23,145 bases of DNA, from contig CAZFWV010000079.1 of assembly GCA_964522605.1 (NCBI GenBank), positions 1 through 23,145 on the forward strand. The letters run 5' to 3'. The stretch comes from CAVZLD01 sp964522605 (GTDB lineage Bacteria; Planctomycetota; Planctomycetia; Pirellulales; Pirellulaceae). Made by a program: the position numbers and the translations under genes. Numbering within the stretch: the first letter of the stretch is position 1; every line of letters starts with the position of its first letter. The notes under the pieces were generated by a model. That model saw nothing but the letters and a program-made list of their open reading frames with translations, did not search any database and was not told the origin of the DNA. Shown here in pieces: positions 9,403 through 16,148 of this stretch.

Positions 9403-10620
9403 GGCCGGTGCGTTTTCCCGTGGTGCGTCTTCCCGTGGTGCGTCGTCGGGGGGCGGGCGGTCCTCGCGGTTTTCCTCGAAAGGCGGTCTTGGCCGACGCC
9501 CCCTGCCTTCGTCGGGACCACCGCGGTCTCGCCAATCCTCGGGACCTCGTCGGTCACCTCGGTCGTTGGGTCCATCGAACCAGTTTTCTGGGGGGCCGTC
9601 GGGGGGACCGCCCGGTGGTCCATCCGGTGGGCGGGGACGGAAACCGCGTCCGGACGACCGACCTCGCTCCCGGTCTCCGCCCGGACCCGGGGGCCGATCG
9701 AAACCGTTGCCCGGCAGCCGTCGTCGGAGCTGATAGTGGAAGTAGCGTTTGCGAAGCTCGTGCGACATGACATCCCGCGGCAGACGTTCCAGCGATTCTC
9801 GCTCATCGGCCGACAAGTCCTCGACAAAGAATCGCTGCAACTCCTCATCGCTCACCGGAGGCGGCAACAACCGGCTCAGCAGCGCAGCCTGGATCCAGAG
9901 TTGCACGAGGCGTTCTTGCTGAGCGGGATCCTTCTGCGACCGAAATCGCTCCTGGGCTTCGGCGGACAGTTGCGCGACCAACGCTTCGACTTCCTCCGAC
10001 GTCGGTTGGGGAAGCGCCTCCGCACCCTGCTCGCGCAGCAGGATCCGCAAAATCATCGAACGGCGTCGCGGTCCCTCACGGATTTGGTCGATCCAGCCGC
10101 GTGAGCGTGGATCCAGCTGCTCCCGCAAAGACGCCTCCTTCTCGGCGGCCAATTTGTCTAGCCAGTCAAACACGAGCCGCGCGTCGGTGGGGCTGAGACG
10201 CGACGACGTGATCAAGCCAAACAGACTCTCCTCGGAACGACGCTTCATTTCTCGGATCTGCTCGATGCGCTCAGGAACCGGCATGGCCAGCAGTTTGGCC
10301 CGCTGGCCGGAGGTGAGGGTTCCCAGCCACCGGTCATAGCGCTGGAGGACCTGCTGCAGATTTTCCGACTGCTCATGGGCCTGCAGCTTCTGGTGCAATT
10401 CCCGCATCCGCTGCTGTTCGTCCGGCGACAGCGCTTCAAACCGCTCCTTCTTCTGCTGCAGTTCGAGCTTCTCCTCGGCCGACAGATCGCGAACCTGCTG
10501 GCGGCGCTCAACGATCGGATCCTGGGCGAGAATCGTTATGGGGGGAATCCAGAGCCAGATCCCGCAGCTTGCCACGAGGAGCCATGTCAACCGACGTCCT
10601 GCAGGGAGTGGACTCTGCAC
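9385..10620 (-). CDS. Exported protein of unknown function with Glu/Gln-rich helical core and Pro/Gly/Arg/Asp-rich tail
   Basis: Taken as 411 residues from the GTG at 10620, which places RR just before a hydrophobic segment (about 14-32, LTWLLVASCGIWLWIPPITILAQ) that looks like a signal peptide. A TTG at 10575 with AGGA upstream is an alternative start. The frame stays open to 10974, but that part crosses a palindrome and is unlikely to be coding. The core (about 33-295) is charged and helical with short motifs such as LSAEEKLEL, LSPDEQQRMRELHQKL and LSADERESLERLP, similar in style to DUF3106-like or Spy-like periplasmic helical proteins. From about 300 to the end the chain is low-complexity and rich in Pro, Gly, Arg and Asp, probably disordered. 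It follows the sigma and anti-sigma genes on the same strand, so it may be a periplasmic partner or sensor of that system. Function not recognised. Confidence 0.75.
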   Translation of the reverse strand: MQSPLPAGRRLTWLLVASCGIWLWIPPITILAQDPIVERRQQVRDLSAEEKLELQQKKERFEALSPDEQQRMRELHQKLQAHEQSENLQQVLQRYDRWLGTLTSGQRAKLLAMPVPERIEQIREMKRRSEESLFGLITSSRLSPTDARLVFDWLDKLAAEKEASLREQLDPRSRGWIDQIREGPRRRSMILRILLREQGAEALPQPTSEEVEALVAQLSAEAQERFRSQKDPAQQERLVQLWIQAALLSRLLPPPVSDEELQRFFVEDLSADERESLERLPRDVMSHELRKRYFHYQLRRRLPGNGFDRPPGPGGDRERGRSSGRGFRPRPPDGPPGGPPDGPPENWFDGPNDRGDRRGPEDWRDRGGPDEGRGRRPRPPFEENREDRPPPDDAPREDAPRENAPASGTDG

Positions 10621-10659
10621 TGCTACCGGTGAGTTTCTTGTCGGGCGGCACAAATTCCG

Positions 10660-10760
10660 CCAAGGGGAAGGGTGGCTGGCGGCTGAACGTAGTGAAGCCC
10701 CAGCTTTCCCGCAGCCGGGGCATCGCTTCGCTCTGCCGCCAGCCACCCCATCCCCTTTGG
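10660..10760. repeat. Large imperfect palindrome (about 100 bp)
   Basis: The arm at 10660-10683 pairs with 10735-10760: 14 bases (GGGTGGCTGGCGGC and its complement) are exact and the outer CCAA-GGGGA part matches with small gaps. An inner pair (AGTGAAG against CTTCGCT) continues the stem. It lies in the 262-base gap between the anti-sigma gene and the exported tail-protein gene. It may be a dispersed REP/MITE-like element or an mRNA hairpin that sets relative expression of the two genes. Confidence 0.65.
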
Positions 10761-10882
10761 TTGCAGCCCTGCCGCGATGCGAATCACCGCACCGATGCGC
10801 CGAACCTGGCGGCAGCGCTGTCGGTATCGGCGCAGCCTGAGAGTTCCGAGATGGATTCGTTCTCTCGTTGGGAACCGGTTCG

Positions 10883-11407
10883 CTAACGTGGTGGGGGGGC
10901 GAGCGGAGCATCCACGTCCTCATCGAACAGCCCTTCGTCAGCGAGTGCTTCGAGAAAGGCGAGATTATCCACATACTGATACAGGTCGACCCGCTCGATC
11001 ACGGGCAGATCCTCGAGAAACTGTCGGTTGGGTCGGTCCAACCAGGAGCGAACCAGCCAATAGCTGCAGCAAAGACCGCTCAGGCCAAGGGCGACGGCCA
11101 GAAGCTGCTGCCAGCGACGACGGCGTTTCCATCGCGGCTGGGCCTGTTCCATATCGTCGACCGTCTGTAACGCCACCATCTCGACGGTGGTGCGGGTCAG
11201 CGCTTCATCGGCAGCCTGTTGGGGTAAGTCGTCCAGCAGATCCCACGAGCGTTGAAGTTCCTGGAGCATCTGCCGATAGGTATCATCCCGTGCCAGACGC
11301 TCCTCGACCTGTTGCACGCCGGCTGCATCCAGCTCGCCGTCCAGATACGCCACGAGGGCATCCTGATCGGAAGAAGCTTCCGCCGAGTAGTCGTTTCGGC
11401 CTGTCAT
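10883..11407 (-). CDS. Single-pass membrane anti-sigma factor-like protein
   Basis: 174 residues from the ATG at 11407, which has GGAG about 11 bases upstream; a TTG at 11425 without a ribosome site is less likely. The N-terminal cytoplasmic part reads ALVAYLDGELDAAGVQQVEERLARDDTYRQMLQEL, close to the anti-sigma domain consensus (YLDGEL followed by a long helix), but the HxxxCxxC zinc motif of zinc-type anti-sigma factors is absent. A stretch of basic residues (KRRRR) precedes one membrane helix (about 101-119, LLAVALGLSGLCCSYWLV). The remaining 50 or so residues are acidic and would face the periplasm. The gene starts 29 bases after the ECF sigma stop, the usual arrangement for a sigma factor and its membrane inhibitor. 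Role inferred from position and layout. Confidence 0.82.
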   Translation of the reverse strand: MTGRNDYSAEASSDQDALVAYLDGELDAAGVQQVEERLARDDTYRQMLQELQRSWDLLDDLPQQAADEALTRTTVEMVALQTVDDMEQAQPRWKRRRRWQQLLAVALGLSGLCCSYWLVRSWLDRPNRQFLEDLPVIERVDLYQYVDNLAFLEALADEGLFDEDVDAPLAPPPR

Positions 11408-11436
11408 CGGAACAGTGACTCCCAATGAGATGACAA

Positions 11437-12105
11437 TCAGTCCTCTTCGTCTCGTCCCGTCGGCAGACGGGCCGCGAGAGATTCACCCGTCTGGACATAG
11501 GGTTCCAGTACCATCCGCAAATTATGCCGTGCTCGTGTGAGCAGGGATTTAATCGCCGACGTCGAGAGGTCCATTGTCGCGGCAATATCCGCGTAGCTCA
11601 TGCCCTCGAATTTGGACAGCAGGACCGCCATTCGCTGGCGTTCGTTCAAGCTCTGCAAGGCAAGCCGCACCATTTGTGCACGTTCCCCGCGGTCGATTTC
11701 CCGACTGGGCATCTGACCACTGGCCGCCACGGCCATCTGCTCCAGCGGGTTCGCGCCCATGGGGCCGCTGTCGCGGCCCTCAACGTTGACTTCTTTCCGC
11801 CGGGAATGGGAACGTCGTGCGTTACGGGCGACATTATTGGCAATTGTGAACAACCACGTGGCGAACTTCGCATCGGGTGTGTACGTGTGACGGGCTCGAA
11901 ACACGCGCAGGAAAACCTCCTGAGTGAGATCTTCCGCCTGGCCACGGTCGCCCACGAGGTTTTCCAGTACCATCAGCAAGCGATTCTGGTATCGACGGAC
12001 GAGCTCCTCGAATGCTGCGGCTTGGCCGTCACGGACGCGCAGCATCAACCGCGCATCGGGATCCAGCGTTTCGCAGGCATACATCGAGCTGTCGCTGGTG
12101 ATCAA
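11437..12105 (-). CDS. RNA polymerase sigma factor, ECF (sigma-70 family)
   Basis: 222 residues. Region 2 is clear (about 27-100: AAFEELVRRYQNRLLMVLENL, DLTQEVFLRVFRA and FATWLFTIANNVARNARR), as is the region 4 helix-turn-helix (about 150-200: LNERQRMAVLLSKFEGMSYADIAATM and STSAIKSLLTRARHNLR). Region 3 is absent, as in all ECF factors. Between the two is a linker of about 45 residues rich in Gly, Met and Arg. It directs RNA polymerase to a small set of promoters, probably including its own. A TTG start at 12105 is chosen because an AGGGAG site sits 8 bases upstream; the ATG at 12084 has none. It is the first gene of the operon with the anti-sigma-like protein. The signal it answers to is unknown. 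Confidence 0.92.
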   Translation of the reverse strand: MITSDSSMYACETLDPDARLMLRVRDGQAAAFEELVRRYQNRLLMVLENLVGDRGQAEDLTQEVFLRVFRARHTYTPDAKFATWLFTIANNVARNARRSHSRRKEVNVEGRDSGPMGANPLEQMAVAASGQMPSREIDRGERAQMVRLALQSLNERQRMAVLLSKFEGMSYADIAATMDLSTSAIKSLLTRARHNLRMVLEPYVQTGESLAARLPTGRDEED

Positions 12106-12113
12106 ATCGTCAA

Positions 12114-12119
12114 CTCCCT
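12114..12119 (-). promoter_or_regulatory. Ribosome binding site deciding the TTG start of the ECF sigma gene
   Basis: AGGGAG on the minus strand, 8 bases before the TTG at 12105. The alternative ATG seven codons later has no such site. Confidence 0.6.
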
Positions 12120-12184
12120 GTCCGGCCTGTCTGTTTCAACCCCGCGGGGATCGTAAAGTTTTGCCTTGATTGATTCCTTGAATC

Positions 12185-12217
12185 GGCGACCCCTGACCAG
12201 GGAAGCGGTGGGTCGCC
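12185..12217. repeat. Stem-loop between rlmN and the ECF sigma gene
   Basis: Perfect 8-bp arms GGCGACCC / GGGTCGCC with a 17-base loop; on the plus strand a run of five Ts follows at 12221-12225. It lies downstream of rlmN and upstream of the sigma gene (both minus). The T-run faces the wrong way to end rlmN transcription, so it may be a leader hairpin of the sigma transcript or protect the rlmN 3' end. The rest of 12120-12313 shows nothing recognisable. Confidence 0.4.
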
Positions 12218-12313
12218 CAGTTTTTGAAACGGCCGCGGATCCCTGACAGGAACGCGTGCTTTCCTTTGTCCTGCCCGTTCGCTCCGGTTCTGACCCCCTT
12301 TTTGCGCTCCGTC

Positions 12314-13384
12314 TTAACTCGGCACGGGCGTGATGATCGGCATCATCGTCCGGTCCTCCTGCTGTGCCTTTCGGCGCAGCTGACCGCATGCGGCGGAGAT
12401 CCGATCCCCTTTTCGCTGGCGCACCTGGACCGTAATCCGTGCCTCGGCCAAGACAGCGCAAAACCGTTGGACGGCAGACGCGCTTGGTGTTTCGTACGGC
12501 AGTCCCTCGACTGAATTGTACGGGATGACATTCAGGAGGGCGTTCTGGCCCCGCAACAGGTGGGCTAACTGTCGTGCATGCGTGGTGCGATCGTTGACAC
12601 CGGCCAGCAGTACGTACTCAAACGTCACCCGTCGGCCCGTGTTGTCAAAGAATCGTTGCGCCGCCTCCAAGACCGCCTCCAGCCCGATTGTGCGGTTCAC
12701 AGGAACGAGCTCGCTACGCAATCGATCATTGGGTGCGTGCAGGGAAACCGCGAGGTGATAGGGGGATTGCCGCTGTCCCAGTCGGTCGATCGCGGAAGGC
12801 AAACCGACGGTGGAAATCGTGATTCGTCGCGCACTAATGCCCAATCCGTCGGGAGATCGGGCCAGATCCAACGCCGGCAGCAAGCCATCGAGGTTCGCGA
12901 GCGGTTCGCCCATTCCCATGACGACGATGTGACTGAGGCGCTCGGACGGAGCAAGTAATCGCTGCAGATGAAGCATTTGCTCCAGAATCTCACCCGTCGA
13001 CAAGTTCCGCTTGACTCCTTCCAATCCGCTGGCACAGAACACGCATCCCATCGCGCATCCCACCTGCGTGCTGATGCAGATTGTTCGTCGTGAACCGTCA
13101 CGCAGCAGGACACATTCGACATCACTCGCATCGGCCAATCGCAGGAGCAACTTCTCGGTTCCATCTTCGGCCTGCGTGTGTCGCACGATCTCGGAAGACC
13201 AGATCCGGTAATGTTCAGCCAGCGATTCGCGCAGCGACAGCGGCAGATCACTCATTTCCGCAAAGCGACCGACGCGACGAACGAACAGCCAGCGTCCGAC
13301 CTGACGGCAGCGATAGGCTGGCTGACGATGTTCCACCAACCAGGCTTCCAGTGACGAGGGATACGCATCGAGAAGTGCGGGCAT
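12314..13384 (-). CDS. rlmN: Dual-specificity 23S rRNA (adenine-2503-C2)/tRNA (adenine-37-C2) methyltransferase
   Basis: 356 residues; radical-SAM enzyme that methylates C2 of A2503 in 23S rRNA and of A37 in some tRNAs. The radical-SAM cluster motif is CAMGCVFC (Cys110, 114, 117). Other family marks are TICISTQVGC before it, VVMGMGEPLANLD (155-166), ISTVGLPSAIDRL, LAVSLHAPND (211-220), FEYVLLAGVND (255-265) and NVIPYN (285-290). The second catalytic Cys is in RQRKGDRISAACGQL (Cys333). All expected elements are present. The length is typical, with a short extra tail after Cys333. The ATG at 13384 lacks a visible ribosome site. The gene is divergent from the M20 peptidase gene, with a 148-base spacer in which no promoter could be named. 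It is probably transcribed alone. Confidence 0.96.
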   Translation of the reverse strand: MPALLDAYPSSLEAWLVEHRQPAYRCRQVGRWLFVRRVGRFAEMSDLPLSLRESLAEHYRIWSSEIVRHTQAEDGTEKLLLRLADASDVECVLLRDGSRRTICISTQVGCAMGCVFCASGLEGVKRNLSTGEILEQMLHLQRLLAPSERLSHIVVMGMGEPLANLDGLLPALDLARSPDGLGISARRITISTVGLPSAIDRLGQRQSPYHLAVSLHAPNDRLRSELVPVNRTIGLEAVLEAAQRFFDNTGRRVTFEYVLLAGVNDRTTHARQLAHLLRGQNALLNVIPYNSVEGLPYETPSASAVQRFCAVLAEARITVQVRQRKGDRISAACGQLRRKAQQEDRTMMPIITPVPS

Positions 13385-13532
13385 GGGCGGAAAACTGCAA
13401 CGGGGACAGAACGGAGCGGGAAAAGCTTATCGGCCATTGTACGCAAAACGGGCTGGTGGGTGAGAGAAGGTCGGGCGACAATCGGAGCTTCCCAGGTTCC
13501 GACTCACCGCTGCTCTTTCGGGGGGACTGCTG

Positions 13533-14750
13533 ATGCCTCGACGACGATCCGACCTTCACCGCGGCCGTTCCGATCCCGCAGCGGTCGATTTGCTCCTGGA
13601 GTTGTTGGCGATTCCGGGGCCGAGTGGGGAGGAATCCCGCGTCGCGGAGTTCGTCTGTCAGCATTTGCTTGCCGCCGGGGCGCGCCCGGAATGGATTCAC
13701 CGCGATGCCGCACACCAAAGAAGTCCGCTCGGCGGCCAGACGGGAAACCTGGTGCTGCGGCTTCCGGGGACTTATCGGGCACCCGTTCGTCTCCTGATGG
13801 CGCACTTGGATACGGTGCCCTTGTGTGTCGGGGCCCGGCCCGTTCGGCGCGGTCAGCGAATCACGGCCGCGGATCCGCGCACCGGCTTGGGGGCCGACAA
13901 TCGCGCCGGAACCGCGGTGGTGTTGGCCACCGCGCTAACGCTGCTGCGGCGACAGCTTCCGCACCCCCCCTTAACGTTTCTCTGGACGGTCCAGGAGGAA
14001 GTGGGGCTCAAGGGTGCCCGCTATCTTCGCCTGGGAATGTTGGGGCGTCCCCGGACGGCCTTCAATTGGGACGGTGGAGACGCGGCGAAGATTACGATCG
14101 GTGCGACGGGGGGCTACCGGATGGAAATCTCGATCCACGGAGTGGCTAGCCATGCCGGAAACGCACCGGAACGCGGGGTCAGTGCCATCTCGGTCGCTGC
14201 ACTCGCGATTGCCGACCTGACGCGGAACGGCTGGCACGGCCAGGTCGTGCAGCCGGATGGGGCCGGGACCAGCAACTTCGGGATCATTTCCGGCGGAACC
14301 GCGACCAACGTGGTCGCCGATCGCGTACAGGTGATGGCCGAGGCGCGAAGCCACGAACCGGTGATTCGTCGCCGGATCGTCGAGCAGATCGAAGACGCCT
14401 TCCAGCGGGCGGCTCGGGAGATCACGAACACGGCAGGAAAGAAGGCTCGCGTGGAATTCGCGGGACGACTGGACTATGAAGCGTTTTGTCTGCCGACAGA
14501 TCATCCGTGCGTGGTGGCTGCATCCCGGGCTATTCACGCGATCGGTCGGAAGCCCGAGTTGGCGGTCGCCAACGGGGGCCTGGACGCGAATTGGATGACC
14601 GCCCACGGCATTCCCACGGTCAGCCTGGGGTGCGGTCAATTGCACCAGCACACGACGAACGAGGCGTTGGACATCCGCCAGTTCGAAGCGGCGTGCCGGA
14701 TTGCACTCCTGTTGGCGACGAGCGAGGAACAGGTCCATGAACCCGGATGA
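13533..14750 (+). CDS. M20-family zinc aminopeptidase (peptidase T/PepT-like)
   Basis: 405 residues; cytoplasmic metallopeptidase with two zinc sites. The family landmarks are in order: MAHLDTVP (first zinc His91 and the helper Asp93), GLGADNRAG (bridging Asp122), TVQEEVGLKGAR (general base Glu155, zinc Glu156), NWDGGD (zinc Asp180) and QLHQHTTNE near the C-terminus (zinc His371 or 373). The small dimerisation domain lies between about 190 and 310 and contains HGVASHAG (His207), as in substrate-binding loops of this family. GGGGGA lies 7 bases before the ATG. Peptidase T cleaves N-terminal residues from tripeptides; a related amidohydrolase or carboxypeptidase role cannot be excluded. The next gene overlaps its end by 14 bases. 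Confidence 0.9.
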   Translation: MPRRRSDLHRGRSDPAAVDLLLELLAIPGPSGEESRVAEFVCQHLLAAGARPEWIHRDAAHQRSPLGGQTGNLVLRLPGTYRAPVRLLMAHLDTVPLCVGARPVRRGQRITAADPRTGLGADNRAGTAVVLATALTLLRRQLPHPPLTFLWTVQEEVGLKGARYLRLGMLGRPRTAFNWDGGDAAKITIGATGGYRMEISIHGVASHAGNAPERGVSAISVAALAIADLTRNGWHGQVVQPDGAGTSNFGIISGGTATNVVADRVQVMAEARSHEPVIRRRIVEQIEDAFQRAAREITNTAGKKARVEFAGRLDYEAFCLPTDHPCVVAASRAIHAIGRKPELAVANGGLDANWMTAHGIPTVSLGCGQLHQHTTNEALDIRQFEAACRIALLLATSEEQVHEPG

Positions 14751-15024
14751 TGAAGTCTGCCTCTGCTTCCATGTGACGCGCCGCAAGTTGGTCAACTACC
14801 TTCGCATTCGTCGACCGCGGTGTCCAAGCCAGCTGAGCGACTGTCAGGATGCGGGGACGGGCTGCGGGTGGTGCCGTCCGTATTTGGAGCGACTGTGGCG
14901 CCAGACGCAAGGTCCGCCGGACGATGTCGAAAGGGAACGATTGCCGTCTGCCGAGGCGTACGCGCACGGTCGAGCGGCCTATCTGCGCGCCGGCAAGGGA
15001 AAACCTCCCGAAGGGGCCCGGTAG
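14737..15024 (+). CDS. Small BFD-like [2Fe-2S] domain protein
   Basis: 95 residues from the ATG at 14737, which overlaps the M20 peptidase stop by 14 bases and has GAGGAACAGG upstream, so translation is probably coupled. Cys8 and Cys10 (VCLCFHVTRR) and Cys43 and Cys46 (GTGCGWC) reproduce the C-x-C...C-x2-C spacing (32 residues between pairs) of bacterioferritin-associated ferredoxin-like domains, which bind a 2Fe-2S cluster. The middle differs from canonical BFD, with RIRRPRCPSQLSDCQDAG adding two further Cys (29 and 36). The last 45 residues are charged and not conserved in style. In other bacteria such domains assist iron release from bacterioferritin or sit in redox enzymes. The link to a peptidase is not obvious. 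Confidence 0.78.
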   Translation: MNPDDEVCLCFHVTRRKLVNYLRIRRPRCPSQLSDCQDAGTGCGWCRPYLERLWRQTQGPPDDVERERLPSAEAYAHGRAAYLRAGKGKPPEGAR

Positions 15025-15133
15025 CCGTCGGGGGCGGATTTCGTTATCATAAGGCGAGCTGCGCGGGAGCTTTGTGGCGGCAGACGCAGGCTCTGAAGCG
15101 ACGTCCGAGCACTGGGGGCGGATGTCGGGTGGC

Positions 15134-15178
15134 CAAACTTGATGCAGCCAAGGGAACTTCGGTGGTGCATCAGGTTTG
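15134..15178 (+). promoter_or_regulatory. Leader hairpin upstream of the small Lys/Ala-rich gene
   Basis: Arms 15134-15146 (CAAACTTGATGCA) and 15166-15178 (TGCATCAGGTTTG) pair over 13 positions with one G-T wobble, around a 19-base loop. It lies in the 224-base spacer 15025-15248, 70 bases before the next start codon. No T-run follows, so a leader or processing element is preferred over a terminator. A riboswitch class was not recognised. Confidence 0.5.
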
Positions 15179-15248
15179 CTCTGACTGAACGCGGTTTCGC
15201 TCCAATCAGGCAGAGGCTCATCCCTGAAGGCCCAAGTTGGGAGAGATA

Positions 15249-15557
15249 ATGGCGCGAAAAGTCGTAAATCGGAAAGAACTACGGGCGGAGGCGGAAGCGG
15301 CGGAAGCGGCCGAAAAAGCGGGGAAGGGCGCGGAGGCGGCGCCCAAGAAGAAGGCCGCCCGCCGGACCTCGCGGACGAAAGCCGTCGCCGACGTTCGGAT
15401 GAAATTGTTCTGGGGCGTCTTCAATCAGTCCCTCCGCCGCGTGGCGCTCTACGACCACAGCCAAAAGAAAGAGGCGGAAAAGAAGGCTGAAGAGCTTTCA
15501 AAAGCAGGGAAGAGCCCGCACTTCGTTCAAAAAGTGAAGGAAGCGGTCGAAGAGTAA
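15249..15557 (+). CDS. Small Lys/Ala-rich protein of unknown function
   Basis: 102 residues from the ATG at 15249, with GGGAGAG close upstream; in-frame codons further upstream lack a ribosome site. The first 45 residues are low-complexity, alternating Ala/Glu with Lys (EAEAAEAAEKAGKGAEAAP, then KKKAARRTSRTKA), a basic tail resembling those of histone-like or ribosome-associated proteins. The second half (about 46-102) is more ordered: VRMKLFWGVFNQSLRRVALYDHSQKKEAEKKAEELSKAG, possibly a helical hairpin. No metal motif, signal peptide or membrane helix is seen. It stands alone after a structured leader and ends just before the scaffold gap, so its last codons lie within the duplicated 55 bases. 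Confidence 0.8.
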   Translation: MARKVVNRKELRAEAEAAEAAEKAGKGAEAAPKKKAARRTSRTKAVADVRMKLFWGVFNQSLRRVALYDHSQKKEAEKKAEELSKAGKSPHFVQKVKEAVEE

Positions 15558-15601
15558 CTCGAAGAGTAACACACGGCGGCAGCCTGCAGTCCCCCGTCTG
15601 C
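15547..15601 (+). repeat. 55-base sequence repeated exactly on both sides of the gap (left copy)
   Basis: Identical to 15702-15756. It begins with a tandem 12-mer (TCGAAGAGTAAC twice) and contains the stop codon of the small Lys/Ala-rich gene. The copy ends exactly where the Ns begin. Confidence 0.95.
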
Positions 15602-15701
15602 NNNNNNNNNNNNNNNNNNNNNNNNNNNNNNNNNNNNNNNNNNNNNNNNNNNNNNNNNNNNNNNNNNNNNNNNNNNNNNNNNNNNNNNNNNNNNNNNNNN
15701 N
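15602..15701. other. Scaffold gap of exactly 100 N
   Basis: A fixed-length placeholder inserted by the scaffolder; its length says nothing about the real distance. The flanks are identical over 55 bases, which suggests the two contigs overlap and nothing is missing. Confidence 0.97.
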
Positions 15702-15756
15702 TCGAAGAGTAACTCGAAGAGTAACACACGGCGGCAGCCTGCAGTCCCCCGTCTGC
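15702..15756 (+). repeat. 55-base sequence repeated exactly on both sides of the gap (right copy)
   Basis: Exact copy of 15547-15601, starting at the first base after the Ns and running on into unique sequence. Confidence 0.95.
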
Positions 15757-15759
15757 CGC
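15731..15759. terminator. Possible bidirectional terminator hairpin between convergent genes
   Basis: GCGGCAG / CTGCCGC, 7-bp perfect arms with a 15-base loop, located between the small plus-strand gene and the end of the minus-strand pseudo-receiver. It has no T-run, so termination would not be of the classical intrinsic type. The left part is also present before the gap. Confidence 0.35.
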
Positions 15760-15767
15760 AGGGCGCG

Positions 15768-16148
15768 CTACGACACGCCGCCGAGAATCCCGCGCAATCG
15801 CTCAACGGTCGCGGAACTCTGTAAGGCCAGCTTGCCAAAACCCGGGATCGCGCCCGAAGCAATCGCCTGCTGTTGATGCTCCGGGTAATTCGTGATCAAC
15901 ATCACCGGGACCTCGCAAAGCATCGGGTCGGCCTTGATCTGCTGGATGATCGCTAAGCCATCACTGTAGTCGACATCCAGCTTTCGGTTGACCAGGACCA
16001 GGTCGAATGGCTCGGCGCGGAGCCGAGCCAGGGCTTCATCCGCCTCATGTGCCTGTTCGACCGTTGCCGTGAAATGGCTCTCGATCATCCGCCGGATGGC
16101 GGCATGATCCGGCGCACAGTTGCCGATATCGAGGACTCGCTTGTTCAT
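15768..16148 (-). CDS. Receiver-domain protein lacking the phosphoacceptor Asp (pseudo-receiver)
   Basis: 126 residues, a stand-alone CheY-like fold. Strand 1 (KRVLDIGNCAPDH) carries Asp14 but not the usual acidic pair; strand 3 reads FDLVLVNRKLDVDYSDG, with Asn54 where the phosphorylated Asp is expected. Thr86 in VMLITNYPE and Lys106 in GFGKLAL match the switch Thr/Ser and the conserved Lys. It therefore probably keeps the fold but cannot be phosphorylated in the normal way, and may work as a protein-binding module. Its ATG overlaps the stop of the upstream propeller gene (ATGA), so the two are translationally coupled. No output domain is attached. Confidence 0.85.
   Translation of the reverse strand: MNKRVLDIGNCAPDHAAIRRMIESHFTATVEQAHEADEALARLRAEPFDLVLVNRKLDVDYSDGLAIIQQIKADPMLCEVPVMLITNYPEHQQQAIASGAIPGFGKLALQSSATVERLRGILGGVS

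Noticed and set aside
10621..10974. Upstream extension of the exported tail protein to 529 codons
   Set aside because: The extension crosses the palindrome and part of the anti-sigma gene, and would bury the signal peptide about 130 residues inside the protein.
12185..12225. Plus-strand intrinsic terminator (hairpin then T5)
   Set aside because: No plus-strand gene ends nearby: sppA, the nearest upstream one, stops more than 2.7 kb away, so it is listed only as a stem-loop.
13971..14795. 274-codon open frame on the minus strand
   Set aside because: Lies opposite the M20 peptidase, which has all catalytic motifs; no support for a second gene.
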